From Syntrophaceae bacterium (GTDB taxonomy: Bacteria > Desulfobacterota > SM23-61), in contig JACAEW010000288.1 in assembly GCA_013388675.1 (NCBI GenBank), forward strand, positions 1-34,703: DNA of 34,703 nt, written 5' to 3'. Below, piece by piece: positions 1 to 8,342 of this stretch (positions are counted from its first letter, which is position 1; each line of letters starts with the position of its first letter). The notes under the pieces were generated by a model. The model had not been told where the DNA came from and searched no databases. It saw only the letters and a program-made list of their open reading frames with translations. The translations under genes were made by a program, and so were the position numbers.

Positions 1-117
1 GCCTCCGGTTGCTCCCCACCCCGCCTCACGGCGAGGCAGTTACCTTTGACTACCGGGAGTGGGCATCTCCCGGGAGGGGACTTTCACCCCTCAGATCGCG
101 CCTGCTCCCAGCCGCAC
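1..117 (-). mobile_element. 5' end of a group II intron (probably bacterial class C), running off the left edge
   Basis: Read on the minus strand, the intron would begin at 117 with GTGCGGC, the usual group II 5' GUGYG start. A domain I-like block follows, with gaggggtgaaagtcccctc and a CCCGGGAG hairpin. Next come a 'ggtaac' segment, then a 'gccgtgaggcgg' hairpin near the window edge. The gtgaaagtccc signature is typical of bacterial group II introns. Outside the intron, two bases away, lies a perfect GC-rich hairpin (120-139), which matches the habit of class C introns of inserting just after terminator-like stem-loops. The reverse transcriptase ORF and domains V/VI would be left of base 1, so the call cannot be completed here. 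It is made by pattern recognition only. Confidence 0.48.
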
Positions 118-119
118 GG

Positions 120-139
120 ACCCCGGCTTTCGCCGGGGT
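120..139. repeat. GC-rich palindrome with GAAA/TTTC loop beside the intron end
   Basis: The arms ACCCCGGC (120-127) and GCCGGGGT (132-139) are perfectly complementary around a 4-base loop, which reads GAAA on the minus strand. Similar short palindromes are dispersed repeats in many proteobacterial genomes. Here it may be the hairpin that guided intron insertion. Only one copy is seen in the window, so its repeat status is inferred. Confidence 0.5.
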
Positions 140-199
140 GTCGCTTCAAGAGGATTTTTACGGGTTCAACAAAATTCATCAGGAAAACGGAGGGGTGCA

Positions 200-724
200 A
201 TGAAACAGGTATTGGCGTCGGTGGTGTTTGCAGGATTTCTTTTGGGGGCTGGGCCAGCCCCGGGGGCAAGCATGGGTGACTTTATCCAGGTGGAGGTGCG
301 GCCTGGTGCAGGACGGAGTCTTCCCCTCTACCCGACATCGGCGACTCATGGGAAGAAGAAAATCTATGCCGAGGCCTTGAAGGGGGAGGAATACACGGTT
401 GTGATCCGCAACTTCCTCCCCCGTAGAGTAAGGCTTGTAGTGGCCGTGGACGGCCGGAATATCATCAGCGGCCAAAAGTCCTGGCTGAGGAACAATGAAC
501 GGATGTACATCCTTGGTCCTTACGAGACCGGGGAGTACCGGGGATGGCGGACCGGGAGCGACCGGGTAAACCGTTTCTACTTCACCGATGCGGCCGATTC
601 ATATGCCGCTGCCTTCGGTGATTCGAGCGCCATGGGAGTGATCGCCGTGGCCGCCTACTCGGAAATCGGCAATTCGAAATCCGAAATAGAGATCAGCGGC
701 CGCGGGGCTTGGTCTTTCTTGTAG
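200..724 (+). CDS. Conserved secreted protein of unknown function
   Basis: A 174-residue protein starts at ATG 200 behind a ggagggg ribosome site at 190-196. A longer in-frame extension to 59 reads through the palindrome and is unlikely. Residues 1-24 form a signal peptide ending near APGAS. The mature part resembles a widespread uncharacterised proteobacterial family whose core has AVDGRNIISG, an ERMYILGPYE segment, GWRTG and a FYFTDAADSYAAAFGD stretch followed by AMGVIAVAAY. The domain is mostly beta and no catalytic motif is evident. The protein probably acts in the envelope. The 3' end overlaps the convergent hrpB gene by 32 bases. The family resemblance is from memory; the function is unknown. 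Confidence 0.8.
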   Translation: MKQVLASVVFAGFLLGAGPAPGASMGDFIQVEVRPGAGRSLPLYPTSATHGKKKIYAEALKGEEYTVVIRNFLPRRVRLVVAVDGRNIISGQKSWLRNNERMYILGPYETGEYRGWRTGSDRVNRFYFTDAADSYAAAFGDSSAMGVIAVAAYSEIGNSKSEIEISGRGAWSFL

Positions 725-3221
725 GGACCGCCTTCCATGGATCGTCGGGCCACGGATGTTTTGGATAGCGGCCCTTCAGCTCCTTCTTCACCAGCGGGTA
801 TACCTGGTTCCAGAATTCCTTCAGGTCTTGGGTTACCTGAACCGGCCTGCGGGCCGGGGAGAGGAGATGGAGAAGAACCTTGACCCGCCCATCGGCGATC
901 TTAGGAGTATCGGCCAGGCCAAACATCTCCTGCAACTTCACGGCGAGAACCGGGTTATCCCCTGACGCATAATCCAGGGGCACCCGGTGGCCGCTCGGCA
1001 CGGCCAAGGATTCGGGGGCGCGCTCATCCAGGAATCTCTTTTGTTCCCGCGACAGCAGGGCGCGCACCGCCGGCAGCAGGTCGAGAGCGGCGAGCTGCTC
1101 CCGGTTGCGGATTCCCTTGAGCCAGGGCAGGAGCCATTCTTCGGGCGTGGACCGGAGCCGTTCTTCAGACAGATCAGGCCAGTTCTCCTCGGGGAAAACC
1201 CTTCTCATTAGGGCAGCCCGCCCCTGGAGCTGCCGCACTCCGCCCCGAAAAGTAATCCAGCCAGAGCCCGATTGGATGGCTTCGCAGAGAAAAGGGGCCG
1301 CCTCTTCATCGGACGCTTGAAAAGGCCGGGCCGAAAGCTGAATGGCCCCCAGCCGCTCTTCAACAAGGGAAAGGACCTTTCCGCCCTTCTTGTCCCACTC
1401 AACCCTCCGAAGGACCTGGATGCGGTCTCCCATTTCCTGGCGGATCAGGTCTTCAGTCACCGGCTCGGCCAGGTGAACGATCCCCTCCGTCTTCTCTCCC
1501 ACATCCACCTGGACCGCGATGATGAATGGGCTCTTGGCCAGACCGCTCGACGCGGGCAATCTGACTCCCTTTCCCTGGCTGAGGAGGAATCGCCCCTCCC
1601 CTTCTTCCCGCCTTTTGGCGATCCTTTCCGGAAATGCATGCATCAGGAGCCGGGGCAGGGTAAGGCCGAGATCCTCATGGGTTGGTTCGGCTCCTTTGGC
1701 CATTAGCCGCAGAAGGTGCTGGGAAACCCGGATCACGTTACGAAGGGCCCATGAGTCGGTTCCCCCGGGAGTCTCTTTTCCCTTTCGCCATTGGTCCAGA
1801 AGGTCGAGCCTTTCGCTGATTCCAAATCTTACCGGTTGGGCCTCGGACCGGGAGAGACCCCTGGGAAGGATATCCCGCTCCGAAAGAAGCGCCGCCAGGT
1901 CGGCGCCCGGGCGGAGACATCCGATTTCCGAGCCCCTCAGCAAAAGACGCGCAAGCCGGGGATGAAGGGGCAGACGGGCCATGGCCTTGCCCACGGGAGT
2001 AACTTTCCCCTGAACATCCAGGGCCCCCAGGTCCAAAAGAAGACGCCGGGCCGAGTCCCAAGAGGCCGCAGGCGGGCTGTCGAGCCAGGAAAGTTCTGCC
2101 GGTTCTTTGGCACCCCAAACCGCAAGTTCGAGGGCCAGCGATGAAAGGTCCGATACCAGAATCTCGGGGGGGGCGTAAGGAATCCTGGATTCAAGGTCAT
2201 GGCGGCTGTAGAGACGGTAGCAAACCCCGGGCCCGATACGGCCGGCCCGGCCCTTGCGCTGCTCGGCCGCAGCTTTGGATACCGGGACGGTAATCAGGCG
2301 GTTCATGCCCGTGGCCGGATCATACTGGAGCCTCCGGGTAAGGCCGCTGTCGATCACCACCTTTACCCCTTCGATGGTAAGGCTGGTTTCGGCGATGTTG
2401 GTGGCCAGCACGATCTTTCGTTTTCTCGAGGGCAGGATCGCCCTTTCCTGCTCCTCAAAGGGAAGATCGCCATAAAGGGGATGAAGGGAAAGGCCTTCTT
2501 CTCTGCCCTCCAGGGCAGCTTGCAGCGATTCGCCGCAAGCCCGGATTTCGCCGCCGCCGGGCAGAAAGATCAAAATGTCCCCCGAAGTCTCCCCCAGCGC
2601 TTTGAGGGCCGCCCGGACGACACGCTCCGGAAGCGGCCTTTGGCGCTCATCCGGAAGGTACCGCTCCTCCACCTCGAAGGCCCGCCCCCCTGAAGAAATC
2701 ACCGGCCCGCCCCCCAGCAAGGCGGCGACGGGGCCGCAGTCCAGAGTGGCGGACATGACCATGATTTTGAGGCCTTCCCTCAAACTGCGTTGGGTATCGA
2801 GGCAGAGCGCCAGCCCCAGGTCTGCCTGGAGACTCCGCTCATGGAACTCGTCGAAAATCACCATGGCTACACCGTCCAGCCCCGGGTCTGCCTGGATGCG
2901 GCGGGTAAGAATGCCCTCGGTCACGATCTCGACCCGGCTTTTCTCCGAAACCCGGCTGTCGAACCGGATGGAATACCCCACTGTCTGCCCCACCCCTTCC
3001 CCCAGGTTCCGGGCCATCCACCGGGCCGCCGAGACTGCGGCAATGCGTCGCGGCTCGAGGACGACGATTTTTCCTTTTTCCGGCGGGATGCCCTCGAGCA
3101 ACTCCAAGGGGACGCGGGTTGTTTTTCCGGAACCGGGAGGGGCCTGCAGAACAAGCGCAGGGAAGGCCAGGGCCGCTTCTTTTAGCCGGGGCAGGATATC
3201 GTCGATGGGGAATCCCCTCAT
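693..3221 (-). CDS. hrpB: ATP-dependent helicase HrpB (DEAH-type)
   Basis: A DExH-box RNA/DNA helicase of the HrpB family, which is about 820-850 residues; this one is 842 from the chosen start. Walker A is APPGSGKTT close to the N-terminus, Walker B is DEFHERSL, and motif III is MSATL. Motif V is ATNIAETSLTIEGV and motif VI is QRKGRAGR. The helicase core is followed by the helicase-associated region and the HrpB-specific C-terminal domain, which ends in a basic tail. In-frame ATGs also exist at 3239 and 3260. I chose 3221 because the protein then begins MRGFPIDDILP, matching the usual family N-terminus, with a GGAG 12 bases upstream. It is monocistronic and convergent with the secreted-protein gene. 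The cellular role of HrpB is poorly defined. Confidence 0.95.
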   Translation of the reverse strand: MRGFPIDDILPRLKEAALAFPALVLQAPPGSGKTTRVPLELLEGIPPEKGKIVVLEPRRIAAVSAARWMARNLGEGVGQTVGYSIRFDSRVSEKSRVEIVTEGILTRRIQADPGLDGVAMVIFDEFHERSLQADLGLALCLDTQRSLREGLKIMVMSATLDCGPVAALLGGGPVISSGGRAFEVEERYLPDERQRPLPERVVRAALKALGETSGDILIFLPGGGEIRACGESLQAALEGREEGLSLHPLYGDLPFEEQERAILPSRKRKIVLATNIAETSLTIEGVKVVIDSGLTRRLQYDPATGMNRLITVPVSKAAAEQRKGRAGRIGPGVCYRLYSRHDLESRIPYAPPEILVSDLSSLALELAVWGAKEPAELSWLDSPPAASWDSARRLLLDLGALDVQGKVTPVGKAMARLPLHPRLARLLLRGSEIGCLRPGADLAALLSERDILPRGLSRSEAQPVRFGISERLDLLDQWRKGKETPGGTDSWALRNVIRVSQHLLRLMAKGAEPTHEDLGLTLPRLLMHAFPERIAKRREEGEGRFLLSQGKGVRLPASSGLAKSPFIIAVQVDVGEKTEGIVHLAEPVTEDLIRQEMGDRIQVLRRVEWDKKGGKVLSLVEERLGAIQLSARPFQASDEEAAPFLCEAIQSGSGWITFRGGVRQLQGRAALMRRVFPEENWPDLSEERLRSTPEEWLLPWLKGIRNREQLAALDLLPAVRALLSREQKRFLDERAPESLAVPSGHRVPLDYASGDNPVLAVKLQEMFGLADTPKIADGRVKVLLHLLSPARRPVQVTQDLKEFWNQVYPLVKKELKGRYPKHPWPDDPWKAVPTRKTKPRGR

Positions 3222-3311
3222 CTTTTCTTTACACTCCATGGTTTCGATTAAATCCCACATCAGGTTCGGGGGTCAAGGGGTCGAAAGAGTGGCCGGGGAA
3301 AGAATCCGCCG

Positions 3312-3327
3312 ACGAGTAATAACTCGT
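3312..3327. promoter_or_regulatory. Palindrome in the divergent hrpB / zinc-ribbon intergenic region
   Basis: ACGAGT (3312-3317) and ACTCGT (3322-3327) are perfect inverted arms around AATA. It lies between two divergent genes, where a dimeric regulator might bind. Nothing else supports an operator, and chance is possible. Confidence 0.22.
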
Positions 3328-3422
3328 TCCTTCGGGGCATGGAGATAGGCGCGAAAAGGCCCAGTCGGCCACCGCCTAAAATTTTCGTGACGAACGGACC
3401 CGTTTCCATTAAAATAAATAAA

Positions 3423-3695
3423 ATGGATGAAAGAGATTTTTACACCGAAACTCCGGAGACGAAACAGGCAACCTACATTTGCCCGAAATGCCGCCAGGCA
3501 TCGGAGTTCCAGATTCGCTGGCTCAGGCGCACCAAGAAAAAGGGGATCCCTCCCGGAGCCACCGACCTCGAAAAAGTCAAGTTCGCCAAAGCGACCGACT
3601 ATCTGGTGCGGGTGGACATCCAAATAACCTGCCCCAACCCGCGCTGCCGGAAGCGATTCGACATCCCCAGCGATCAAACCGTTGTCCTCATCTGA
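3423..3695 (+). CDS. Small zinc-ribbon protein
   Basis: A 90-residue protein begins MDERDFYTETPE. It carries two cysteine pairs, CPKC near residue 20 and CPNPRC near residue 75, which would make a treble-clef or zinc-ribbon fold; the region between them is basic. The frame is open back to ATG 3339, but residues before 3423 look like untranslated sequence. The 3423 start has no clear Shine-Dalgarno site: it is preceded by an A/T-rich run, ttaaaataaataaa. The start is therefore uncertain and a leaderless or weakly translated message is possible. The gene stands alone and is followed by a terminator at 3782. The function is unknown; nucleic-acid or protein binding is only a guess. Confidence 0.65.
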   Translation: MDERDFYTETPETKQATYICPKCRQASEFQIRWLRRTKKKGIPPGATDLEKVKFAKATDYLVRVDIQITCPNPRCRKRFDIPSDQTVVLI

Positions 3696-3781
3696 GGGCC
3701 TTTACTCCCCCCTGCCTTTCTCTCTCACCCGGAGATTCTCCCGCGCTTTAGGCCGAGTTCAGGGAACTTATTTCCCCCCAT

Positions 3782-3807
3782 AACGTCATTTTATTGACGT
3801 TTTTTTC
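3782..3807 (+). terminator. Rho-independent terminator after the zinc-ribbon gene
   Basis: Arms AACGTCA (3782-3788) and TGACGTT (3795-3801) flank a 6-base loop and run into a T tract. The stem is AT-rich, so strength is moderate. It separates the zinc-ribbon gene from the pilus cluster. Confidence 0.6.
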
Positions 3808-3939
3808 ATGAATTGTACATTTTTGGCATAAATCCGTCCCGCTTTTTCCTTTTTTTCATTTCCCCCAAAAATTAAAAGCCCTGGAATAACCGGCGGGTAG
3901 GGTGGGATTTCGATCGGCCCCGGGAAAATGGCTGATTCC

Positions 3940-3955
3940 GGGAACGAGGTTTGCT
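3940..3955 (+). promoter_or_regulatory. Candidate sigma-54 (-24/-12) promoter for the pilus cluster
   Basis: The sequence gggaacgaggtttgct has GG (3941-3942) and GC (3953-3954) separated by exactly ten bases, with ACG after the -24 GG and TTGCT at -12. Compared with the consensus TGGCACG-N4-TTGCW it differs at two positions. Transcription would start near 3966, about 58 bases before the HTH gene. Many type IV pilus genes use sigma-54. There is no NtrC-type activator gene in the window. Confidence 0.45.
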
Positions 3956-4023
3956 GATGGAGAAAAAAAGCGGGATTCCACCCCGACCCCGAAGAGTCTA
4001 AAAAACCGATTGGAGCAGGGTCC

Positions 4024-4212
4024 ATGAAAGAAATTATGACCCCCCGGGAGGCCGCCGAATATCTGAGCGTCCATGTCCGAACCATCTATCGCCTGGTCAA
4101 GCAGGGAGAGATACCCAGCCGCAAGGTGGGGGTAAGCTGGAGGTTCAAAAAGGGAGCTCTGGACCAATGGGTGTCCGGGCAAGAAAAACCTTTTTCTGAG
4201 GACAAGGAATAA
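4024..4212 (+). CDS. Excisionase-family helix-turn-helix DNA-binding protein
   Basis: A 62-residue protein made almost entirely of one HTH_17/MerR-like domain. The typical run is [20 protein letters not shown], then a [16 protein letters not shown] wing and a final helix with W49. Such domains bind DNA as small regulators or as excisionases. No integrase is nearby, so a regulatory role is more likely. Its stop codon shares one base with the start of the histidine kinase gene, so the two are translationally coupled. It may regulate the pilus cluster that it heads; that is inference from position only. Confidence 0.85.
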   Translation: MKEIMTPREAAEYLSVHVRTIYRLVKQGEIPSRKVGVSWRFKKGALDQWVSGQEKPFSEDKE

Positions 4213-5756
4213 TGGAAGGAAAACAGATTCTGATCGTCGATCACGAAAAGAAGACCAGGGACCTTTTAACGGACGTCCTCTCCCGTTATGGCGACCTGGC
4301 CGTCGAATCGGCCGGGAACGGGGAAGAGGCGCTGCAAAAGATCGAAAGAAAACACTTCGACCTGGCCCTGATTGAAATGAAAATGCCCCGCATGGACGGC
4401 TTTCAAGTAGTGGACGAGGTCTCCCGGAGAAAACCCGATATGGTCACCGTCCTCATGGGCGACAATCCGACCATCGATTCGGCCCTCGAGGCCATGAGAA
4501 GGGGGGCCAGCGACTTTCTCACCAAGCCCCTCAATCTTCCCGAAATCATCGTCCGGCTGAACAAGGTCCTCGAGGAAAAGCAGCGGGTCAAAAGGCTCGG
4601 CGATTTCATCTGCCAGTTGGAGGAATCGGTCCAGGAGCTGAGAAAACTGGATGAAATCAAGTCCGAATTCGTCTCCGTCGCTTCCCATGAACTGCGCACC
4701 CCCCTGGCGGCCATCAAGAATGCGGTCCAATTGATCCTGACCGGGAAGACCGGGGAGATCAATGAGACCCAGGCGAAATTCCTTTCCATGGCGGAAAGAA
4801 ATATCAACCGCCTGATGAACATCCTGAACGACCTGTTGAGCCTCTCCCGGATCGAATCGGGAAAGATGACCTTGAAGTTCGAGGACCTGGACCTGAGGGG
4901 GTTGTTCGAATTCATCCACGCCTCCTTCAAACCCCAAACCGACGGAAAATCGATTCAACTCCGAACGGAGCTTCCCCCGGAGGTCCCCGCCGTTTACGGC
5001 GACCGGGAGAAGCTGGAACAGGTCCTGACCAACCTGGTCGGCAACGCCCTGAAATTCACCCCCGAGGGAGGGGAAATCGTCATCTCGGCCAAGCCCTACG
5101 ATGGAACCGCCAACTGGGTGGCCATATCGGTCCGGGATACGGGAACCGGGATTCCCTCCGACCAGCTCGACAAGATCTTTGAAAAATTTCACCAGGTCGA
5201 AGGGTCCTTGCAGCGGTCGGTGGGGGGAACCGGCCTGGGCCTGGCCATTACCAAAGGATTGGTAGAGGCCCATCAGGGAAAGATTTTTGTGGAGAGCGAG
5301 GTGGGTAAGGGGAGCCGATTCACCTTCACCCTGCCCATTTCCCAGGGCGCGAAAAAAGAATTGCCCTTCCGTTCCGTGTTGGACCGCGAGATTCGACGGG
5401 CCCAGGAGAATCTTTCCCCCCTGACCCTTTTCCTCCTGGAGGTCGAACAAGGGAAGGGGGGGAACGAAGCGCTCGGCCAAGAGGTCCACCGGGAGATCCA
5501 GAAATGCCTTTGCCGAAAATCGGATATCTTACTCGGCCGGGAGCGCGAGAAGCGTTGGGCGGCGCTCTGTGAAGCCGACCGGAAAGGCGCCGGAGTCATC
5601 CGCCGGCGGATGGAGGAGAGCTTCAAAAAGAACGCTGCCCAGGGGCGGCCCTCGCCCCCGGTCCTGAAGATCGGGGCGGCCACGTACCCCGAAGAGGCCC
5701 CTTCCAAAAGGGAACTGTTCCGAAAAGCCAAAAACGATTTGAGGAAACGAACATGA
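4212..5756 (+). CDS. Hybrid sensor histidine kinase: pseudo-receiver, HisKA/HATPase, degenerate GGDEF-like tail
   Basis: A 514-residue cytoplasmic kinase with no membrane segment. Residues 4-120 form a CheY-like receiver. The phospho-acceptor position is Glu55 (in [10 protein letters not shown]) instead of Asp, the switch Thr/Ser position is Gly83, and Lys105 is kept. A short coiled linker is followed by HisKA with His159 (SHELRTP) and then a HATPase domain with N-box Asn278, G1 DTGTGI (309-314) and G2 GGTGLGLAI (338-346), all intact. Residues 388-514 follow the outline of a diguanylate cyclase domain: an LDREIRRAQ helix, LTLFLLEVE, a [11 protein letters not shown] segment where GGDEF would be, and [20 protein letters not shown] near the end. 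The GGDEF signature itself is absent. It overlaps the response regulator by 4 bases, so that protein is the likely partner. Confidence 0.93.
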   Translation: MEGKQILIVDHEKKTRDLLTDVLSRYGDLAVESAGNGEEALQKIERKHFDLALIEMKMPRMDGFQVVDEVSRRKPDMVTVLMGDNPTIDSALEAMRRGASDFLTKPLNLPEIIVRLNKVLEEKQRVKRLGDFICQLEESVQELRKLDEIKSEFVSVASHELRTPLAAIKNAVQLILTGKTGEINETQAKFLSMAERNINRLMNILNDLLSLSRIESGKMTLKFEDLDLRGLFEFIHASFKPQTDGKSIQLRTELPPEVPAVYGDREKLEQVLTNLVGNALKFTPEGGEIVISAKPYDGTANWVAISVRDTGTGIPSDQLDKIFEKFHQVEGSLQRSVGGTGLGLAITKGLVEAHQGKIFVESEVGKGSRFTFTLPISQGAKKELPFRSVLDREIRRAQENLSPLTLFLLEVEQGKGGNEALGQEVHREIQKCLCRKSDILLGREREKRWAALCEADRKGAGVIRRRMEESFKKNAAQGRPSPPVLKIGAATYPEEAPSKRELFRKAKNDLRKRT

Positions 5757-6124
5757 CTCCGAAAAAGGTCCTGATCATCGATGACGAAGTCGATCTGGTG
5801 GAAACCATCCGTTTTCCCCTCGAATTGGAAGGATTCCGGGTTCTGGCTGCGTACAACGGCGAGGAAGGTCTGAGCCAGGCCCGGAATGAACATCCCGATT
5901 TAATCCTCCTGGACCTGATGCTGCCCAAGCTGGATGGGTACAAGGTCTGTCGCTTGTTGAAGTTCGATGAGCGATACAAGCATATTCCCATTTTCATGCT
6001 TACGGCCAAAACCCAGGAGAAGGACAAGATCCTGGGCAAAGAAACCGGGGCCGACGAATACTTCACCAAGCCCTTCGATATCGATGAATTGATTGCCAAG
6101 ATCAAGTCGAATTTGAGCATCTGA
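5753..6124 (+). CDS. Single-domain response regulator (CheY-like)
   Basis: A 123-residue stand-alone receiver with every canonical residue: acidic pocket D10/D11, phospho-acceptor D54 ([11 protein letters not shown]), T84 (MLTAK) and K106 (FTKPF). It has no output domain, so it must act by protein contact or as a phosphorelay shuttle. It overlaps the kinase gene by ATGA and is nine bases upstream of the pilus platform gene. This suggests the kinase phosphorylates it and that it tunes pilus assembly, perhaps at the ATPase or platform. That role is inferred from context. Confidence 0.95.
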   Translation: MTPKKVLIIDDEVDLVETIRFPLELEGFRVLAAYNGEEGLSQARNEHPDLILLDLMLPKLDGYKVCRLLKFDERYKHIPIFMLTAKTQEKDKILGKETGADEYFTKPFDIDELIAKIKSNLSI

Positions 6125-6133
6125 GAAGGAAAC

Positions 6134-7351
6134 GTGCCTAACTTCAAGTACAAAGTGAGAGACCGGTCGGGCAAAGCCATTGCGGGGACCCTCGAAGCCC
6201 CCAACCTGGAGATGGCCGGCGAACGGCTGTACCGGCTGGGATATTTCCCCATCGTGATCCAGGGGGAAGAAAAGACCGATCGGTCCGACCTGGCCGACCT
6301 TTGGCAGCGCTTTCAGAAAGTCACGCAGGAAGATTTGATTTTCTTCAGCCACCAGCTCTCCACCCTTTATAGAGCCGGCATGCCCCTCCTCTCCGGGATG
6401 AAGAGCCTGATCGAACAAACCCATAAGAAGAAATTGAAGATCATCCTGGAGGACATCAGCCGCCAGGTTGAAGGGGGAAAGACCCTTTCCGAGGCCATGT
6501 CCAGGCACCCCGGTGTTTTTCCCCCGGTTTACATGAACATGGTCCGCGCCGGGGAAACGACCGGACTCCTGGGGGATGCCCTGGACCGGTTTATCACCCT
6601 TTCCTCCCGGGAAATGAGGACCCGTCAAAGGGTGAAGGAAGCCACCCGCTACCCCAAAATCATCATCGTCTCCCTGGTCATCGCGTCGATGGTTTTGGTT
6701 GCCTTGGTCATCCCCCGGTTTGTCCAAATCTTCGCCCAATTCAACACCCCGCTTCCCTGGCCGACCCGGCTCCTTATCGGGGCGCATGAATCCTTCCAGT
6801 CCTATGGCCTGTTTCTGCTTCTGGGATCGGGAGCGGCCCTGCTTGGGCTGAAGAGATATTTGTATTCGCCGAGCGGAAAGTTCGTCTGGGACCGGTGGAA
6901 AACGCGAATTCCCCTCCTGGGCCCTCTTTTCTTAAAGATATCCCTGTCCCGTTTTACCTACATGTTCGTCATGCTGAACCGGAGCGGGATCCCCATCCTT
7001 CAGACCCTGGAGATCACCTCCTCCACCCTCAACAATTCTTACCTTTCCCGGTCCATCGAATCCATCAGCCAGCTCATAAGGGAGGGAAGAAGTCTGGCCC
7101 AGGCAATGAAGGAAACCCAAAAGTTTACCCCCCTGGTCATCCAGATGGTCGCCGTGGGGGAATCTTCGGGAACGCTCGACGCCATGTTAAGCAGCATAAC
7201 CGAATATTACGACCGGGAAATAGAGGATTCGATCAGAAGAATGTCCACCTATATAGAACCCATTTTGACCCTTTTCCTGGGCGGGGTCGTTCTCTTTTTA
7301 GCCCTGGCCGTTTTTTTGCCCTGGTGGAACATGGCCTCCTTGTTCCGGTAA
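6134..7351 (+). CDS. Pilus inner-membrane platform protein, GspF/PilC/MshG family
   Basis: A 405-residue protein of normal family length with two GspF domains. The N-terminus (PNFKYKVRDRSGKAIAGTLEA) is the usual PilC/GspF start. Transmembrane helices lie near residues 175-195 (IIIVSLVIASMVLVALVIP), 220-240 and 372-395 (ILTLFLGGVVLFLALAVFLP). The conserved VRAGETTGLL and VAVGESSGTLDAML segments mark the two repeats. It starts with GTG behind gagaagga. It is the platform on which the assembly ATPase at 16715 acts. In Vibrio MSHA loci mshG follows mshE; here it sits at the other end of the cluster. Confidence 0.94.
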   Translation: MPNFKYKVRDRSGKAIAGTLEAPNLEMAGERLYRLGYFPIVIQGEEKTDRSDLADLWQRFQKVTQEDLIFFSHQLSTLYRAGMPLLSGMKSLIEQTHKKKLKIILEDISRQVEGGKTLSEAMSRHPGVFPPVYMNMVRAGETTGLLGDALDRFITLSSREMRTRQRVKEATRYPKIIIVSLVIASMVLVALVIPRFVQIFAQFNTPLPWPTRLLIGAHESFQSYGLFLLLGSGAALLGLKRYLYSPSGKFVWDRWKTRIPLLGPLFLKISLSRFTYMFVMLNRSGIPILQTLEITSSTLNNSYLSRSIESISQLIREGRSLAQAMKETQKFTPLVIQMVAVGESSGTLDAMLSSITEYYDREIEDSIRRMSTYIEPILTLFLGGVVLFLALAVFLPWWNMASLFR

Positions 7352-7365
7352 TGCGGGGGAGAAAC

Positions 7366-7905
7366 GTGACGGTCCTGGAAGGATGGATGGCGGAAAAAGG
7401 GAGAAGGTGGAAAAAGCGATCCCCGGGGGATGGACCCAAAGGGGTCTTTCGGAACGGCCATCGCCCGGCTGCGGTCCGCATTCCGGGGTCCGGCGGGATG
7501 ACCCTCGTCGAATTGATCGTGGTCCTGGTGATCCTGGGGACCCTGTCAGCGGTGGCCATACCCAGGATCGATTGGACCCTTTTCTCCCGGGCTTCGGCGG
7601 ATGGGGCCGCTTACCTGGTGGCCTCCGACATTCGCTACGCTCAGGAATTTGCCATGGCCAACCGGGTTTCCAAAAGAGTCGTTTTCACTGCCGGGGCCTC
7701 GGCTTACACCTTCCAGCCCCCCCATACGCTGGACCCTCCGGGGCAGCTTCCGGCGGGGGTGACCATCGGCAGCCCTTTGACCGTCACCTTTAACTCTCTG
7801 GGGGAGCCGATCACCGGGGGAGGCGGGTCGGTGGTCGTTTCCGGGTCCGGCCAGAGCAAAACCATCGGCATCGTGAATTATACCGGAAAGGTAAATATCT
7901 GGTGA
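7366..7905 (+). CDS. Type IV pseudopilin (GspH-like) with an unusually long leader
   Basis: A class III signal is clear: SGG followed by MTLVELIVVLVILG, with Glu at +5 after the cleaved Gly. The remainder has a GspH/FimT-type layout (ASDIRYAQEFAMANRVSKRV, then beta-rich Gly/Ser segments). The start is GTG 7366 behind a gggggaga site; ATG 7351 and ATG 7387 are alternatives. With GTG 7366 the leader is 44 residues and very basic, far longer than the usual 6-20. The gene overlaps the next pseudopilin gene by GTGA. It is likely a minor pilin priming the fibre. Confidence 0.85.
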   Translation: MTVLEGWMAEKGRRWKKRSPGDGPKGVFRNGHRPAAVRIPGSGGMTLVELIVVLVILGTLSAVAIPRIDWTLFSRASADGAAYLVASDIRYAQEFAMANRVSKRVVFTAGASAYTFQPPHTLDPPGQLPAGVTIGSPLTVTFNSLGEPITGGGGSVVVSGSGQSKTIGIVNYTGKVNIW

Positions 7906-8300
7906 AAAGAGGAGAGGACCGGGGATTCACCCTCCTGGAGGTCATCGTCTTGATCGTGATGGCCGGGATTCTCCTGCCGGCCATCCTGGTTCCCTTCGTG
8001 GCCAGCGTCAAAGGAAGCGGAAAGCCCGAGATGGCGAGCAAAGCCATGTTCCTCGCCCAGCAGAAGATGGAAGAGTTCATGAAATTCAACTACAACCAGC
8101 CCGAGCTAAGCCCGGTTGCCCTGACTCCTTACGCCAATACGGATTTTCCCGGCTACCGGTGGCGATGGTCCATTTCCCTGGTCAACAGCAACTTCAACCC
8201 TTCCGGGGGAGATGTGGGATATAAGCGGATCCAGGTTCAGGTTCAGGACCCGGAGAACAGCACCTATGAAATCCTGTCCGTGGTCAGCAATTTTCCATAA
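7902..8300 (+). CDS. Type IV minor pilin/pseudopilin (MshD/GspI-like)
   Basis: A 132-residue protein with a GTG start that overlaps the previous stop. The prepilin motif is KRGEDRG followed by FTLLEVIVLIVMAGILLPA, with Glu at +5. The downstream AMFLAQQKMEEFM segment resembles the alpha1-C region of GspI/MshD-type minor pilins, followed by a small beta domain with Trp-rich RWRWSISLV. It would be processed by a prepilin peptidase encoded elsewhere. Confidence 0.87.
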   Translation: MKRGEDRGFTLLEVIVLIVMAGILLPAILVPFVASVKGSGKPEMASKAMFLAQQKMEEFMKFNYNQPELSPVALTPYANTDFPGYRWRWSISLVNSNFNPSGGDVGYKRIQVQVQDPENSTYEILSVVSNFP

Positions 8301-8342
8301 AGAGGGAAGGGACTTTCCTCCATTCGGTGAAAGACGAATTAC

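Larger units (their letters stand above)
3696..4023. other. Intergenic region upstream of the pilus cluster
   Basis: 328 bases without a gene. It holds the terminator at 3782, a pyrimidine-rich stretch near 3840-3870 and a candidate sigma-54 promoter at 3940-3955. I see no convincing sigma-70 pair in it. Confidence 0.7.

Noticed and set aside
4024-4212. Excisionase gene marking a prophage or integrative element
   Set aside because: No integrase, att repeat or phage genes nearby; this HTH family is also used by ordinary small regulators.
4266-5489. 407-residue minus-strand open frame opposite the kinase gene
   Set aside because: It is a mirror of the GC-rich kinase reading frame, with no ribosome site and no recognisable domain. 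The plus-strand product has all kinase motifs.
5900-6787. 295-residue minus-strand frame opposite the response regulator and platform genes
   Set aside because: Shadow of two clear plus-strand genes; the composition (Gly/Asp/Gln-rich) is typical of an antisense frame.
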